Notes under the pieces: model-generated | Told to the model about the DNA's origin: nothing | Databases searched by the model: none | The model's input: the letters and a program-made list of their open reading frames with translations, nothing else | Made by a program: the position numbers and the translations under genes | Assembly: GCA_023391335.1 (NCBI GenBank) | Contig: JAEWBG010000055.1 | Location: 1-12,254, forward strand | Length of the DNA stretch: 12,254 nucleotides | Source of the DNA: Pseudomonadota bacterium | GTDB lineage: Bacteria > Pseudomonadota > Gammaproteobacteria > Steroidobacterales > Steroidobacteraceae | Direction: 5' to 3' | Shown: positions 1 to 7,854 of the stretch, one piece after another | Numbering within the stretch: position 1 is the first letter of the stretch | Layout of the letters: the number at the start of each line of letters is the position of its first letter

Positions 1-42
1 CCCGATCCCCGATCCCCGATCCCCGATCCCCGATCCCCGATC
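1..42. repeat. Tandem heptamer array, six exact CCCGATC units
   Basis: Six uninterrupted exact copies of CCCGATC occupy the first 42 bases, and the array may continue to the left of the window. It ends two bases before the purine-rich gcvH ribosome binding site at 44-50. It probably lies inside the transcript between an unseen upstream gene (gcvT would be usual) and gcvH. Each unit carries a GATC. The unit differs by one base from the CCCGAAC unit at the right end of the window. Confidence 0.95.
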
Positions 43-43
43 C

Positions 44-50
44 AAAGGAA
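44..50 (+). promoter_or_regulatory. Ribosome binding site of gcvH
   Basis: AAAGGAA is followed by seven pyrimidine-rich bases and then the ATG at 58. This is the clearest Shine-Dalgarno sequence in the window and it fixes the gcvH start. The heptamer array stops immediately before it. Confidence 0.75.
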
Positions 51-57
51 CCCCCCT

Positions 58-453
58 ATGTCCAACATCCCCAGCGATCTGAAATATCTCGAATCCCACG
101 AATGGGCGCGGCTTGAAAGCGATGGCACTGTGACCGTCGGCATTTCAGATCACGCGCAAGAAGCCCTGGGCGATCTGGTGTTCGTCGAAGTGCCGGACGT
201 GGGTCGCGCGTTGACGAAAGGTGCGGCTGCCGCAGTCGTTGAATCTGTCAAAGCCGCCTCTGACGTGTACAGCCCGCTTTCGGGCGTGGTCACTGAAAGA
301 AATGAAGCCCTGAACGGCGCTCCCGAATTGGTCAACGAGGATCCGTACGGCAAGGGTTGGCTGTTCAAGCTCAAGCCCAGCAATACGAGCGAGCTGTCGC
401 AACTGCTCGACGCGGGTGCCTACGGCAAGGTCGTCGAAGAAGCCGGCCATTGA
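58..453 (+). CDS. gcvH: Glycine cleavage system H protein
   Basis: The H protein is the lipoyl carrier of the cytoplasmic glycine cleavage system. It moves the aminomethyl group from the P-protein to the T-protein and is reoxidised by the L-protein. The 131-residue length is usual for the family. The N-terminal segment with HEW at residues 14-16 is typical. The lipoylation site is Lys65 in ESVKAAS, followed by the conserved DVYSPLSG stretch. The start is supported by AAAGGAA seven bases upstream. The stop is 21 bases before gcvPA, so the two are almost certainly co-transcribed. The order H-PA-PB suggests gcvT lies just to the left. A glycine riboswitch often controls such operons, but none is visible here; if present it would be upstream. 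Confidence 0.97.
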   Translation: MSNIPSDLKYLESHEWARLESDGTVTVGISDHAQEALGDLVFVEVPDVGRALTKGAAAAVVESVKAASDVYSPLSGVVTERNEALNGAPELVNEDPYGKGWLFKLKPSNTSELSQLLDAGAYGKVVEEAGH

Positions 454-474
454 TCTAACCTACGAGTCCAATAC

Positions 475-1833
475 ATGCCCTTCATTCCCCACACCGACGA
501 TGATGTTCGCGAGATGCTCGCGACCATCGGTGTTCCCAGCATCGATACGCTGTTCGAGGAGATTCCGGCAGCCCTACGTACTCGAGCGTTGTCCGGCATT
601 CCCGACGCACTCACCGAGATGGAAGTCGGGCGTCTGATGCAATCGCGCGCTGAGCTCGACGGTCGCCCGCTCAACTTCATCGGTGCCGGTGCGTATGAGC
701 ATCACATTCCGGCCGCAGTGTGGGCGATCGTGACGCGCGGCGAGTTCTACAGCGCGTACACGCCCTATCAGGCTGAGGCGAGCCAAGGCACGCTGCAGCT
801 GCTGTACGAGTATCAGACGATGATGACTCGTCTCACCGGCATGCAGGTTTCGAATGCGTCTCTATACGACGGAGCATCCGCGCTGGGTGAAGCCTGCCTG
901 ATGGCCGTACGTGCACATCGCAAGTCGAAGTCGGCTCGTATTGTCGTGCCCGCCACGGTGAATCCGCACTACGTTCAGGTCGCTCGTGCGACGACGGAAG
1001 GTCAGAACCTCAAATTCGATGTGGTGCCGTACGAACGCGAACGTGGTGTGCAGAATCTGAAAGCTTACGAGTCGCTGGCGGGCCAAGATCTAACGGCGGT
1101 CGTGATCGCGCAGCCGAACTTCTTCGGGCTGCTGGAAGACGTCGATGCGATTACCGATTGGGCTCATGCGCAGGGCGCCATGGTGATCGCAGTGGTGAAT
1201 CCGCTCTCGCTCGCGATTCTAAAGCCGCCGGGCGAGTGGGGCACGAAGGGTGCGGACATCGTCGTGGGCGACGGTCAGCCTCTCGGCGTGCCGCTGTCTT
1301 CGGGCGGTCCGTACTTCGGATTCATGACGACGCGCATGGAGTTCGTGCGCCAAATGCCAGGCCGCATCATCGGCCGCACCGTCGATCTGGATGGCAAGAC
1401 GGGCTACACACTGACACTGCAGGCTCGCGAACAACATATCCGTCGCAGCAAAGCGACTTCGAATATCTGCACGAATCAAGGACTGTTGGTGACGGCAGCC
1501 ACGATTCATATGTCGCTGCTCGGCGCCGAAGGGCTCGAGCGCGTCGCCGCCGCGAGCCAGCAGCAAGCCAGCGCACTCGTCAATGCACTCACGAAGATCA
1601 AAGGCGTTCGCTTGCTCTTCCAGGGTCCGCGCTTCCATGAGGCGGTGCTGCAGCTCGATCGCAACGTCGCTGAAGTCATCGAACAACTCGCTCAGCGAAA
1701 CATCATCGGCGGCTATGACCTGTCGCGACATTACCCGGAACTGGGGAATGCCTTGCTGGTGTGCGCGACCGAGACACGCACGGATGAGGATATTCAAACC
1801 TACGCGCGTGCCTTGAAGGAGATTTTGCAATGA
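475..1833 (+). CDS. gcvPA: Glycine dehydrogenase (decarboxylating) subunit 1
   Basis: This is the alpha subunit of the two-subunit P-protein, which decarboxylates glycine and loads the aminomethyl group onto lipoyl-GcvH. At 452 residues it matches the N-terminal half of a single-chain GcvP and the size of known GcvPA proteins. Recognisable family blocks are FIGAGAYEHHIP from residue 68, YTPYQAEASQGTLQ from residue 95 and NASLYDGASA from residue 127. It has the PLP-fold but not the PLP lysine, which is in GcvPB. The ATG at 475 has only a weak purine-rich stretch upstream, so translation may be coupled to gcvH. Its TGA overlaps the gcvPB ATG in an ATGA, indicating tight coupling and equal production of the two subunits. 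Confidence 0.97.
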   Translation: MPFIPHTDDDVREMLATIGVPSIDTLFEEIPAALRTRALSGIPDALTEMEVGRLMQSRAELDGRPLNFIGAGAYEHHIPAAVWAIVTRGEFYSAYTPYQAEASQGTLQLLYEYQTMMTRLTGMQVSNASLYDGASALGEACLMAVRAHRKSKSARIVVPATVNPHYVQVARATTEGQNLKFDVVPYERERGVQNLKAYESLAGQDLTAVVIAQPNFFGLLEDVDAITDWAHAQGAMVIAVVNPLSLAILKPPGEWGTKGADIVVGDGQPLGVPLSSGGPYFGFMTTRMEFVRQMPGRIIGRTVDLDGKTGYTLTLQAREQHIRRSKATSNICTNQGLLVTAATIHMSLLGAEGLERVAAASQQQASALVNALTKIKGVRLLFQGPRFHEAVLQLDRNVAEVIEQLAQRNIIGGYDLSRHYPELGNALLVCATETRTDEDIQTYARALKEILQ

Positions 1834-3305
1834 GCGAACCGTTGATCTTTTCGCACTCGCGTCCGGGCCGTAGTGCAACGGCGCAGTATCCGAGCAAAGC
1901 GGTTGCGGCCGATGTGCCTGAGCATCTGAAGCGTCGCTCGCGGCCCGCGTTGCCGGAAGTCTCCGAATTGCAAGCCGTGCGTCATTTCACGCGCCTGTCG
2001 CAACTCAACTTCTCGATCGACACGCACTTCTACCCATTGGGTTCGTGCACGATGAAGTACAACCCGCGTGCATGTAATCAGTTCGCGATGTTGCCGGAGT
2101 TCTTGTCGCGTCATCCGCTCGCGCCCGCCTCGGCAAGCCAGGGCTTCTTGTCCTGCATGTATGAGCTGCAGGAGATGCTCAAAGAAGTGACGGGCATGAA
2201 AGGCGTCTCGCTGACGCCGATGGCCGGAGCGCAGGGTGAGTTTGCCGGTGTCGCGATGATTCGCGCGTATCACAAATCCCGTGGCGATACAGAGCGCAAC
2301 GAAATCATCGTTCCCGATGCCGCGCACGGCACCAATCCAGCGACCGCCACGATGTGCGGTTGTGTCGTGGTCGAGGTGCCATCGCTCGCGAACGGCGACA
2401 TCGATTTGGAAGCACTCAAGCAGGCAGTCGGCCCGAAGACGGCCGGCATCATGCTCACCAACCCTTCCACGTTGGGCGTGTTCGAACGTCGCATTCAGGA
2501 AGTCGCGCGCATCGTTCACGAAGCAGGCGGCTTGCTCTACTACGACGGTGCGAACTTGAACGCCATTTTGGGCAAGGTGCGCCCCGGCGATATGGGGTTC
2601 GATGTGATTCACATGAATCTGCACAAGACCTTCTCCACGCCGCACGGCGGCGGTGGGCCAGGTTCAGGCGCTGTCGGAGTAGGCCAGCGCTTGCTGCCCT
2701 TCATGCCCGTTCCGCTCGTCGGCAAAGAAGGGGATCGATACCGGTGGCTCGATGAGCGCGATCTACCGCAAACGATCGGCCGCTTATCCGGCTTCATGGG
2801 CAATGCGGGTGTTCTCTTGCGAGCGTATGTCTATATGCGAATGCTCGGCCGCGACGGCATGGCGCGAGTCGCCGAGTTCTCGACGTTGAACGCGAATTAT
2901 CTCCACGCCCGACTCAAACAAGCAGGTTTCGACGCTGCCTACCCGGATCGCCGCGCAAGTCACGAGTTCATCATCACGCTGAAGCGACAAGCTAGAGAGC
3001 TGAACGTGAATGCGATGGATTTTGCGAAACGGCTCCTGGACTACGGCTTCCATGCGCCCACGACCTACTTCCCGTTGTTGGTGCCGGAATGTCTGTTGAT
3101 CGAGCCGACCGAAACGGAAGCCAAGCAAGATCTAGATGCGTTCGTGAATGCGCTCACGTCAATCCAGCGCGAGGCGGAGCAAGAACCTGAAAAGGTGAAA
3201 GGTGCTCCATACACCTTGCCGGTGCGTCGCTTGGATGATGTCCGTGCGGCCAAGCAGCTTGACCTCGCATGGCAAGCAGGCGCGGAGCCCGCCAAGGCGA
3301 GTTAG
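1830..3305 (+). CDS. gcvPB: Glycine dehydrogenase (decarboxylating) subunit 2
   Basis: This is the PLP-carrying beta subunit of the two-subunit P-protein, 491 residues long and homologous to the C-terminal half of single-chain GcvP. The conserved YPLGSCTMKYNPR block starts at residue 68. AHGTNPATA lies around His166. The cofactor lysine is Lys266 in NLHKTFSTPHGGGGPG, followed by the glycine-rich loop. The start is fixed by the four-base ATGA overlap with gcvPA. The last 30 or so residues, rich in Ala and Lys, are less conserved. A hairpin 20 bases after the stop may end the operon. The split P-protein is common in many bacteria, whereas many other gammaproteobacteria use a single fused GcvP, so this has modest taxonomic value. 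Confidence 0.97.
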   Translation: MSEPLIFSHSRPGRSATAQYPSKAVAADVPEHLKRRSRPALPEVSELQAVRHFTRLSQLNFSIDTHFYPLGSCTMKYNPRACNQFAMLPEFLSRHPLAPASASQGFLSCMYELQEMLKEVTGMKGVSLTPMAGAQGEFAGVAMIRAYHKSRGDTERNEIIVPDAAHGTNPATATMCGCVVVEVPSLANGDIDLEALKQAVGPKTAGIMLTNPSTLGVFERRIQEVARIVHEAGGLLYYDGANLNAILGKVRPGDMGFDVIHMNLHKTFSTPHGGGGPGSGAVGVGQRLLPFMPVPLVGKEGDRYRWLDERDLPQTIGRLSGFMGNAGVLLRAYVYMRMLGRDGMARVAEFSTLNANYLHARLKQAGFDAAYPDRRASHEFIITLKRQARELNVNAMDFAKRLLDYGFHAPTTYFPLLVPECLLIEPTETEAKQDLDAFVNALTSIQREAEQEPEKVKGAPYTLPVRRLDDVRAAKQLDLAWQAGAEPAKAS

Positions 3306-3324
3306 TCGTACGACCAGAGGGGCA

Positions 3325-3360
3325 GAAGTCCTGCCGAGTTCGTCGCTCGCGCAGGATTTC
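3325..3360 (+). terminator. Hairpin, possible terminator of the gcv operon
   Basis: GAAGTCCTGC at 3325-3334 pairs with GCAGGATTTC at 3351-3360 over ten pairs, one of them G-U. CGAG at 3335-3338 then pairs with CTCG at 3346-3349, leaving a seven-base loop and a one-base bulge. The stem starts 20 bases after the gcvPB stop. The following tract (TTCATTGCTTC) is T-rich but broken, so termination may be partial or the hairpin may only protect the mRNA 3' end. Confidence 0.5.
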
Positions 3361-3393
3361 TTCATTGCTTCTACGTTAGGATGCGCGCGGTCT

Positions 3394-3418
3394 CGAGGTG
3401 AGCTTGGCGTTCACCTCG
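3394..3418. promoter_or_regulatory. 8-base inverted repeat upstream of dgkA
   Basis: CGAGGTGA at 3394-3401 and TCACCTCG at 3411-3418 are perfect inverted repeats around a nine-base spacer, ending 30 bases before the dgkA ATG. It could be an operator for a dimeric regulator or an mRNA hairpin. A weak -10-like TAGGAT at 3379-3384 lies just upstream, without a convincing -35. The repeat is seen directly; its function is unknown. Confidence 0.4.
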
Positions 3419-3448
3419 CTCTGCATCTCAAATTACGGCCTCTTAAGA

Positions 3449-3814
3449 ATGCTCGACCGTCCTAAACTTTCGGGCCTGCGCCGTCTTGGCCTTGCCTTCG
3501 TAAATTCCTGGAAAGGGTTTATCGGTGCGCTGCAAGCCGAGGCGGCATTTAGGCAAGAGGTTGCGCTTGCTGTTGTCCTGATCCCGGCCGGTTGTTGGCT
3601 CGGGAAGACCGGTGTCGAAAAAGCGTTGCTGGTCTCGAGCGTGCTTCTCGTGCTGATCGTCGAGCTGCTCAATACCGGAATTGAGACCGTGGTCGACCGC
3701 ATCGGTTTGGAGCGTCACGTACTATCCGGTCTCGCCAAAGACGTGGGCTCAACGGCGGTGCTGATATCCTTCGCGCTGCTGTCGGTCGTTTGGGGCTTCG
3801 TTTTATTCGGTTGA
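3449..3814 (+). CDS. dgkA: Diacylglycerol kinase (DgkA)
   Basis: This small integral inner-membrane kinase phosphorylates diacylglycerol to phosphatidate using ATP. It recycles diacylglycerol released when phospholipid headgroups are transferred to periplasmic products. With the ATG at 3449 it has 121 residues, and every landmark aligns with the 122-residue E. coli enzyme at a constant offset of three. These are Glu31 and Glu37 in EAAFRQE, Glu72 and Asn75 in VELLNTGIE, Glu79, Asp83, and Lys97-Asp98 in AKDVGSTAV. A surface helix is followed by three membrane segments, at about residues 37-53, 58-75 and 100-120. An in-frame GTG at 3398 would add 17 residues that do not resemble the family and would start inside the inverted repeat, so it was not used. 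No strong ribosome binding site is seen. Confidence 0.95.
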   Translation: MLDRPKLSGLRRLGLAFVNSWKGFIGALQAEAAFRQEVALAVVLIPAGCWLGKTGVEKALLVSSVLLVLIVELLNTGIETVVDRIGLERHVLSGLAKDVGSTAVLISFALLSVVWGFVLFG

Positions 3815-3920
3815 TCCAGCAAGCTGCGGAACCGTCGCGCAGCCTCGCACTCTTACTTCGAGCGGACTATTCCAGTCGGCCCGCGCGCATGGCGCCGGTC
3901 ATTTCGAGAAAGCGCTTCCT

Positions 3921-6758
3921 ATGCAAAGAATCGTCTTCGCGTTCTGCTTGATGCTCGCCTGTGTCCGCGGATTCGCAGCCGAGCCGCAAGCGCAAGCAGT
4001 GGCCGCTTCGGTCGTCTCCGTTCCGGAAGCGGAGGACTCGCGCTGGACCAAAACGCTCGAAAAAGCGGCGACGGGCGTGGTCACGATCCAAATCGATATG
4101 ACGCGCGCATTCGATACCGAATGGAATCAATCGGCACAAGCGACCGGATTCGTCGTGGATGCGAAGCGCGGCTTGATTCTCACCAATCGTCACGTCGTCA
4201 CGCCAGGTCCGGTAACAGCGCAGGCCGTCTTCTTGAATCGCGAGGAAGTGACGCTCTATCCGGTGTATCGCGATCCGGTCCATGACTTCGGCTTTTATCG
4301 ATACGATCCTTCGAAGCTGCGTTTCATCAAGCCCGCCGAACTGAAGCTCTATCCGCAGGGCGCACAAGTCGGACGCGAGATTCGCGTCATCGGCAACGAC
4401 GCCGGCGAGCAGATTTCGATACTTGCGGGCACGCTCGCGCGCCTGGATCGCGAAGCGCCGAACTACGGGCTCGGCAAGTACAACGACTTCAACACGTTCT
4501 ATTACCAAGCCGCATCGAGCACTTCGGGCGGTTCATCGGGTTCTCCTGTCATCGACATCGAGGGGCGAGTCGTCGCCTTGAATGCCGGCGGCAGCACGGG
4601 CGCTGCTTCGAGCTTCTATCTGCCTCTCGACCGCGTCGTGCGCGCGTTGCAGTTGGTGCAAGCGAATCAGCCTGTACCGCGCGGCACGCTGGAGACGGTC
4701 TTCCTGTACACGCCATTCGATGAAGTGCGTCGTTTGGGTTTGCGTCCGCAGACAGAAGCGGCAATGCGCAAACGCTTTCCTTCCAATACCGGGATGCTCG
4801 TCGTCTCCGAAGTGCAGCCCGGGTCGCCAGCCGAAAAGATTTTGGAGCCCGGCGACATTCTGGTGCGCATCAATGGCGAGCCCACCGCTGATTTCGTGAG
4901 TTTGGACGAGGTGCTCGACTCCGGAGTCGGCAAGACCGTGAAGCTCACGATCGAGCGTGGCGGCGAGTCGATGGAGCGCGAACTGGCCATCGAGGACTTG
5001 CACGCCATCACGCCGGATGAGTTCGCCGAATTCGGCGATGCCGTCGTGCACAACTTGTCGTATCAACAGGCGCGGCACATCAATGCGCCGATTCGCGGCG
5101 TGTACGTTGCAAATCCTGGTTACGTTCTCGGCGCCGCCGCTGTTCCACGCGGTGCGGTGATCACGGAGGTGAACGGCAAACCCACCGATAAGCTGGCCGA
5201 CTTCGAAGCCATTTTTCGCGAGTTGAAGGATGGCGAGCGAGCGACGGTACGCTTCTTCACACTCGACGATCCGAAGACGACACAGTGGCGCGTCATTCAT
5301 ATGGATCGCCGCTGGTTCGCCGCCCGCACGTGCAAGCGCGACGATGCGTTGGGCGTGTGGCCGTGCCAGCAATGGAAGGAAGACGGACAGGCAGAACCGC
5401 CGAAACCAGCGACGACTACGTTCGCCAAAACGGCCGATCCGATTATCAATCGCGTCGCGCCTTCGTTGGTGCTCGTCAATTTCGACATGCCGTATTCCGT
5501 TTCAGGCATTACGGAGCGGAACTACTACGGGACTGGTTTGATCGTCGATGCGCAACGCGGGTTGGTGGTGGTCGATCGCAATACGGTGCCGACGTCACTC
5601 GGGGATGTGCGACTCACATTCGCCGGCACGATCGAAGTGCCGGGCCGCGTCGTCTACGTGCATCCGCTGCACAACCTCGCCGTCATCTCTTATGACCCGA
5701 AGTTGATCGGCGCGACGCCCGTGAAGGCCGCGACGCTCCGTCCGACGGAATTGCAGTCCGGCGATGAAGTGTCGGCGGTGGGCATGCGGCCCGACGGAAA
5801 AGTGCAGTCGCGATCGGCGATTGTCGCGTCGGTCGATCCGGTGGCATTTCCGCTTTCGCGTACGCTGCAGTTCCGCGATGCAAATCTCGAGACGGTCAGT
5901 CTCGTGAATGGACCGGCCGACTACGACGGCGTGCTGACGAACAAGAACGGGGAAGTGCTCGCAAGCTGGGCCAGCTTTGCATTCGAGTCGGGCCGCGAAA
6001 CGACGCAAGAGAACCGCGGAATACCGGCGGACCTGATTGCGGAGATGGTGCCGCTCGCGCGCGACGGGCGCGATCTGTATTCGTTGGAGTCCGAGCTGCA
6101 GCCGATTCCGCTTGCGGGCGCACGCAAGCTGGGCCTTACGGATGCGTGGATTCAGCAGCTTGAACAGCACAGTCCGGAGCGACGGCAAGTGCTGAGCGTC
6201 GCGCGCCTGGTGGGGGGCTCGCCTGCATCGAAGTTGCTGCAATCCGGCGATCTCATCTTGACCGTCGACGGCAAAATCGTGAATCGATTCCGCGAGGTCG
6301 AAACGGCGGTTCAGAAGCCGTCCGTGCATCTGAAGATTTGGCGCGACGGTGCAGAGAAGGCCATCGACGTGCCGACGGTCGCGCTCAACGGCAAGGATCT
6401 GGACCGAATTCTGGTTTGGGCCGGTGCTGTTTTGCAGCGGCCGCATCGCGCGCTCGCTGCCCAGCGCGGCATCGAGCCTACAGGTGTGTTCGTTGCCTAT
6501 TTCGCATACGGCTCGCCGGCTACGCGTTATCAACTTTGGGCCGGGCGGCGCATCGTGGAAGTCGATGGGCAGCCGACTCCCGATCTCGACGCTTTCATCG
6601 CTCAACTTTCAGGACGCGAGGACAAGTCGTCAGTCCGTCTACGCACCGTGGGATGGAACGGTGCAGTGGATGTGATCACGTTGAAACTCGACCAGCGGTA
6701 TTGGCCTACATACGAAATCCGGCGGACACCTACCGGCTGGGAACGGGTTTCTCGTTAA
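3921..6758 (+). CDS. Secreted double HtrA-like serine protease with four PDZ domains (Nma111-like layout)
   Basis: This 945-residue protein is probably a periplasmic quality-control protease. Residues 1-20 form a short signal peptide with likely cleavage after GFA. Protease domain 1 (about 45-250) has the triad His91 in TNRHVV, Asp122 in VHDFGF and Ser206 in GGSSGSP. PDZ1 (about 268-355) and PDZ2 (about 360-455) follow, then a linker with CKRDDALGVWPC, which could form a disulfide. Protease domain 2 (about 500-690) keeps the fold pattern, but the triad positions read Asn554, Asn585 and about Asp667, so it should be inactive. PDZ3 (about 715-795) and PDZ4 (about 810-930) end the chain. The order and the dead second protease match eukaryotic Nma111. 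Substrates cannot be told from sequence. A purine-rich GAGAAAG lies eight bases before the ATG. Confidence 0.88.
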   Translation: MQRIVFAFCLMLACVRGFAAEPQAQAVAASVVSVPEAEDSRWTKTLEKAATGVVTIQIDMTRAFDTEWNQSAQATGFVVDAKRGLILTNRHVVTPGPVTAQAVFLNREEVTLYPVYRDPVHDFGFYRYDPSKLRFIKPAELKLYPQGAQVGREIRVIGNDAGEQISILAGTLARLDREAPNYGLGKYNDFNTFYYQAASSTSGGSSGSPVIDIEGRVVALNAGGSTGAASSFYLPLDRVVRALQLVQANQPVPRGTLETVFLYTPFDEVRRLGLRPQTEAAMRKRFPSNTGMLVVSEVQPGSPAEKILEPGDILVRINGEPTADFVSLDEVLDSGVGKTVKLTIERGGESMERELAIEDLHAITPDEFAEFGDAVVHNLSYQQARHINAPIRGVYVANPGYVLGAAAVPRGAVITEVNGKPTDKLADFEAIFRELKDGERATVRFFTLDDPKTTQWRVIHMDRRWFAARTCKRDDALGVWPCQQWKEDGQAEPPKPATTTFAKTADPIINRVAPSLVLVNFDMPYSVSGITERNYYGTGLIVDAQRGLVVVDRNTVPTSLGDVRLTFAGTIEVPGRVVYVHPLHNLAVISYDPKLIGATPVKAATLRPTELQSGDEVSAVGMRPDGKVQSRSAIVASVDPVAFPLSRTLQFRDANLETVSLVNGPADYDGVLTNKNGEVLASWASFAFESGRETTQENRGIPADLIAEMVPLARDGRDLYSLESELQPIPLAGARKLGLTDAWIQQLEQHSPERRQVLSVARLVGGSPASKLLQSGDLILTVDGKIVNRFREVETAVQKPSVHLKIWRDGAEKAIDVPTVALNGKDLDRILVWAGAVLQRPHRALAAQRGIEPTGVFVAYFAYGSPATRYQLWAGRRIVEVDGQPTPDLDAFIAQLSGREDKSSVRLRTVGWNGAVDVITLKLDQRYWPTYEIRRTPTGWERVSR

Positions 6759-6786
6759 CTGCGTCCGCGAGCTGCAGGGGCTCACT

Positions 6787-6795
6787 TGGTATGAT
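6787..6795 (+). promoter_or_regulatory. Extended -10 box of sua5
   Basis: TGG followed by TATGAT fits an extended -10 element (TGn-TATAAT) and has no clear -35. The expected transcription start is at about 6802-6803, at or one to two bases before the sua5 ATG at 6804. No Shine-Dalgarno sequence precedes that ATG, so the transcript may be leaderless. Confidence 0.5.
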
Positions 6796-6803
6796 CGCGG
6801 ACT

Positions 6804-7847
6804 ATGGCGATAGCGAGAGTTCTTCAGCAGCAGATTCAGGACGCGGTCGAGGCACTGCGGGCCGGCGACTTGGTCGCATTCCCAACGGAGACGGTCTACG
6901 GGTTGGGTGCGAACGCCAATAATCCCGATGCCGTGCGGAAAATCTTTCTCGCCAAGGGCCGGCCCTCGACCCATCCGGTGATCGTGCACATCGATCACCC
7001 GCGCTACTTGCAGCGTTGGGTGCGCGAACTATCCCCGGAAGGCAAGAAGCTGGCTGATGCATTTTGGCCCGGCCCTCTAACGCTCGTCGCGAAGCGCGCG
7101 CCGGCCGTGAACGACGTGATCACCGGCGGGCAAGACACGGTTGCCATTCGGGTGCCGAATCATCCCGTCGCGCAACAACTGTTAAATGCATTCGGGGGCG
7201 GCATCGCAGCGCCCTCGGCGAACAAATACGGCCACGTCAGTCCGACGCGAGCCGAACACGTGCGCGATGAGTTCGGCGATGAGATCAAATTCATCCTCGA
7301 CGGTGGCGACTGCAAAGTCGGTTTGGAGTCCACAATCGTTTCGTGCGTGGGCGATGTGCCGCGCGTATTGCGTCCCGGCAGCATCGGTGTGTCGCAATTG
7401 CGTGCAGTGGTGCCGAACATTCAAGTGGGGCCGAATCCTTCGGCGCCGCGCGTCCCTGGAACGACGGCGCGTCATTACTCCCCGAGCACGCCTGTAAACG
7501 TGATTCCGAGCCGGCGGCTCGAACAAGTCATGGACGAGTTCACGGGCAATCACGAGAAAGTGGCGGTGCTTGCGTTGCGTCCTCCGGCCACGGCGAATCC
7601 GTACATGACGTGGATCAACGCAGGGCAGCGTCCCGATATCTACGGCCGCAATCTCTACGCGAATTTGCGAACGCTCGACAAAGCGAGCGCAAAAATCATC
7701 TTGGTTGAAGAAGTCCCTGAAGGCGAGAAGTGGGATGCCATCCGCGACCGCCTCAAGCGAGCCGCGAGCGCAGTGAACATCGTGACGTACGATCAAGACA
7801 TCGCCGCATGGGTCGCCGATTACGGCGAAGAGGGCGGTCCCGCCTAA
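6804..7847 (+). CDS. sua5: L-threonylcarbamoyladenylate synthase, Sua5 type
   Basis: The enzyme makes threonylcarbamoyl-AMP from threonine, bicarbonate and ATP. This is the first step of the N6-threonylcarbamoyladenosine (t6A) modification at position 37 of ANN-decoding tRNAs. The N-terminal YrdC domain (residues 1-215) shows FPTETVYGLGANA near residue 28, Lys51 in KGRP, Ser138-Asn140 in SANKYGHVSPT, and GLESTIV with VLRPGSI. The interdomain PGTTARHYSP motif lies near residue 218, and a C-terminal Sua5 domain runs to residue 347. The 347-residue length is that of the long Sua5 form, not the roughly 190-residue TsaC. There is no ribosome binding site before the ATG. The gene ends seven bases from the convergent AAA ATPase gene. 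Confidence 0.96.
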   Translation: MAIARVLQQQIQDAVEALRAGDLVAFPTETVYGLGANANNPDAVRKIFLAKGRPSTHPVIVHIDHPRYLQRWVRELSPEGKKLADAFWPGPLTLVAKRAPAVNDVITGGQDTVAIRVPNHPVAQQLLNAFGGGIAAPSANKYGHVSPTRAEHVRDEFGDEIKFILDGGDCKVGLESTIVSCVGDVPRVLRPGSIGVSQLRAVVPNIQVGPNPSAPRVPGTTARHYSPSTPVNVIPSRRLEQVMDEFTGNHEKVAVLALRPPATANPYMTWINAGQRPDIYGRNLYANLRTLDKASAKIILVEEVPEGEKWDAIRDRLKRAASAVNIVTYDQDIAAWVADYGEEGGPA

Positions 7848-7854
7848 GGGGCGA

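Noticed and set aside
1..42. Tandem array considered as part of a CRISPR.
   Set aside because: Units are seven bases with no spacers, and no cas gene is present.
3398..3448. GTG start adding 17 residues to DgkA.
   Set aside because: The ATG at 3449 gives the normal 121-residue length with a constant three-residue offset from E. coli DgkA.
3921..3965. Lipoprotein signal (LMLAC) at the protease N-terminus.
   Set aside because: The residues before Cys do not fit the lipobox well (Met and Leu at -3 and -2), while a normal signal peptidase I site after GFA is available.
5595..6605. Long minus-strand open frame (336 codons) opposite the protease, and a similar 281-codon one at 1800-2645.
   Set aside because: These are typical antisense frames of GC-rich genes: rich in Arg and His, without recognisable domains, and fully covered by genes with clear families.
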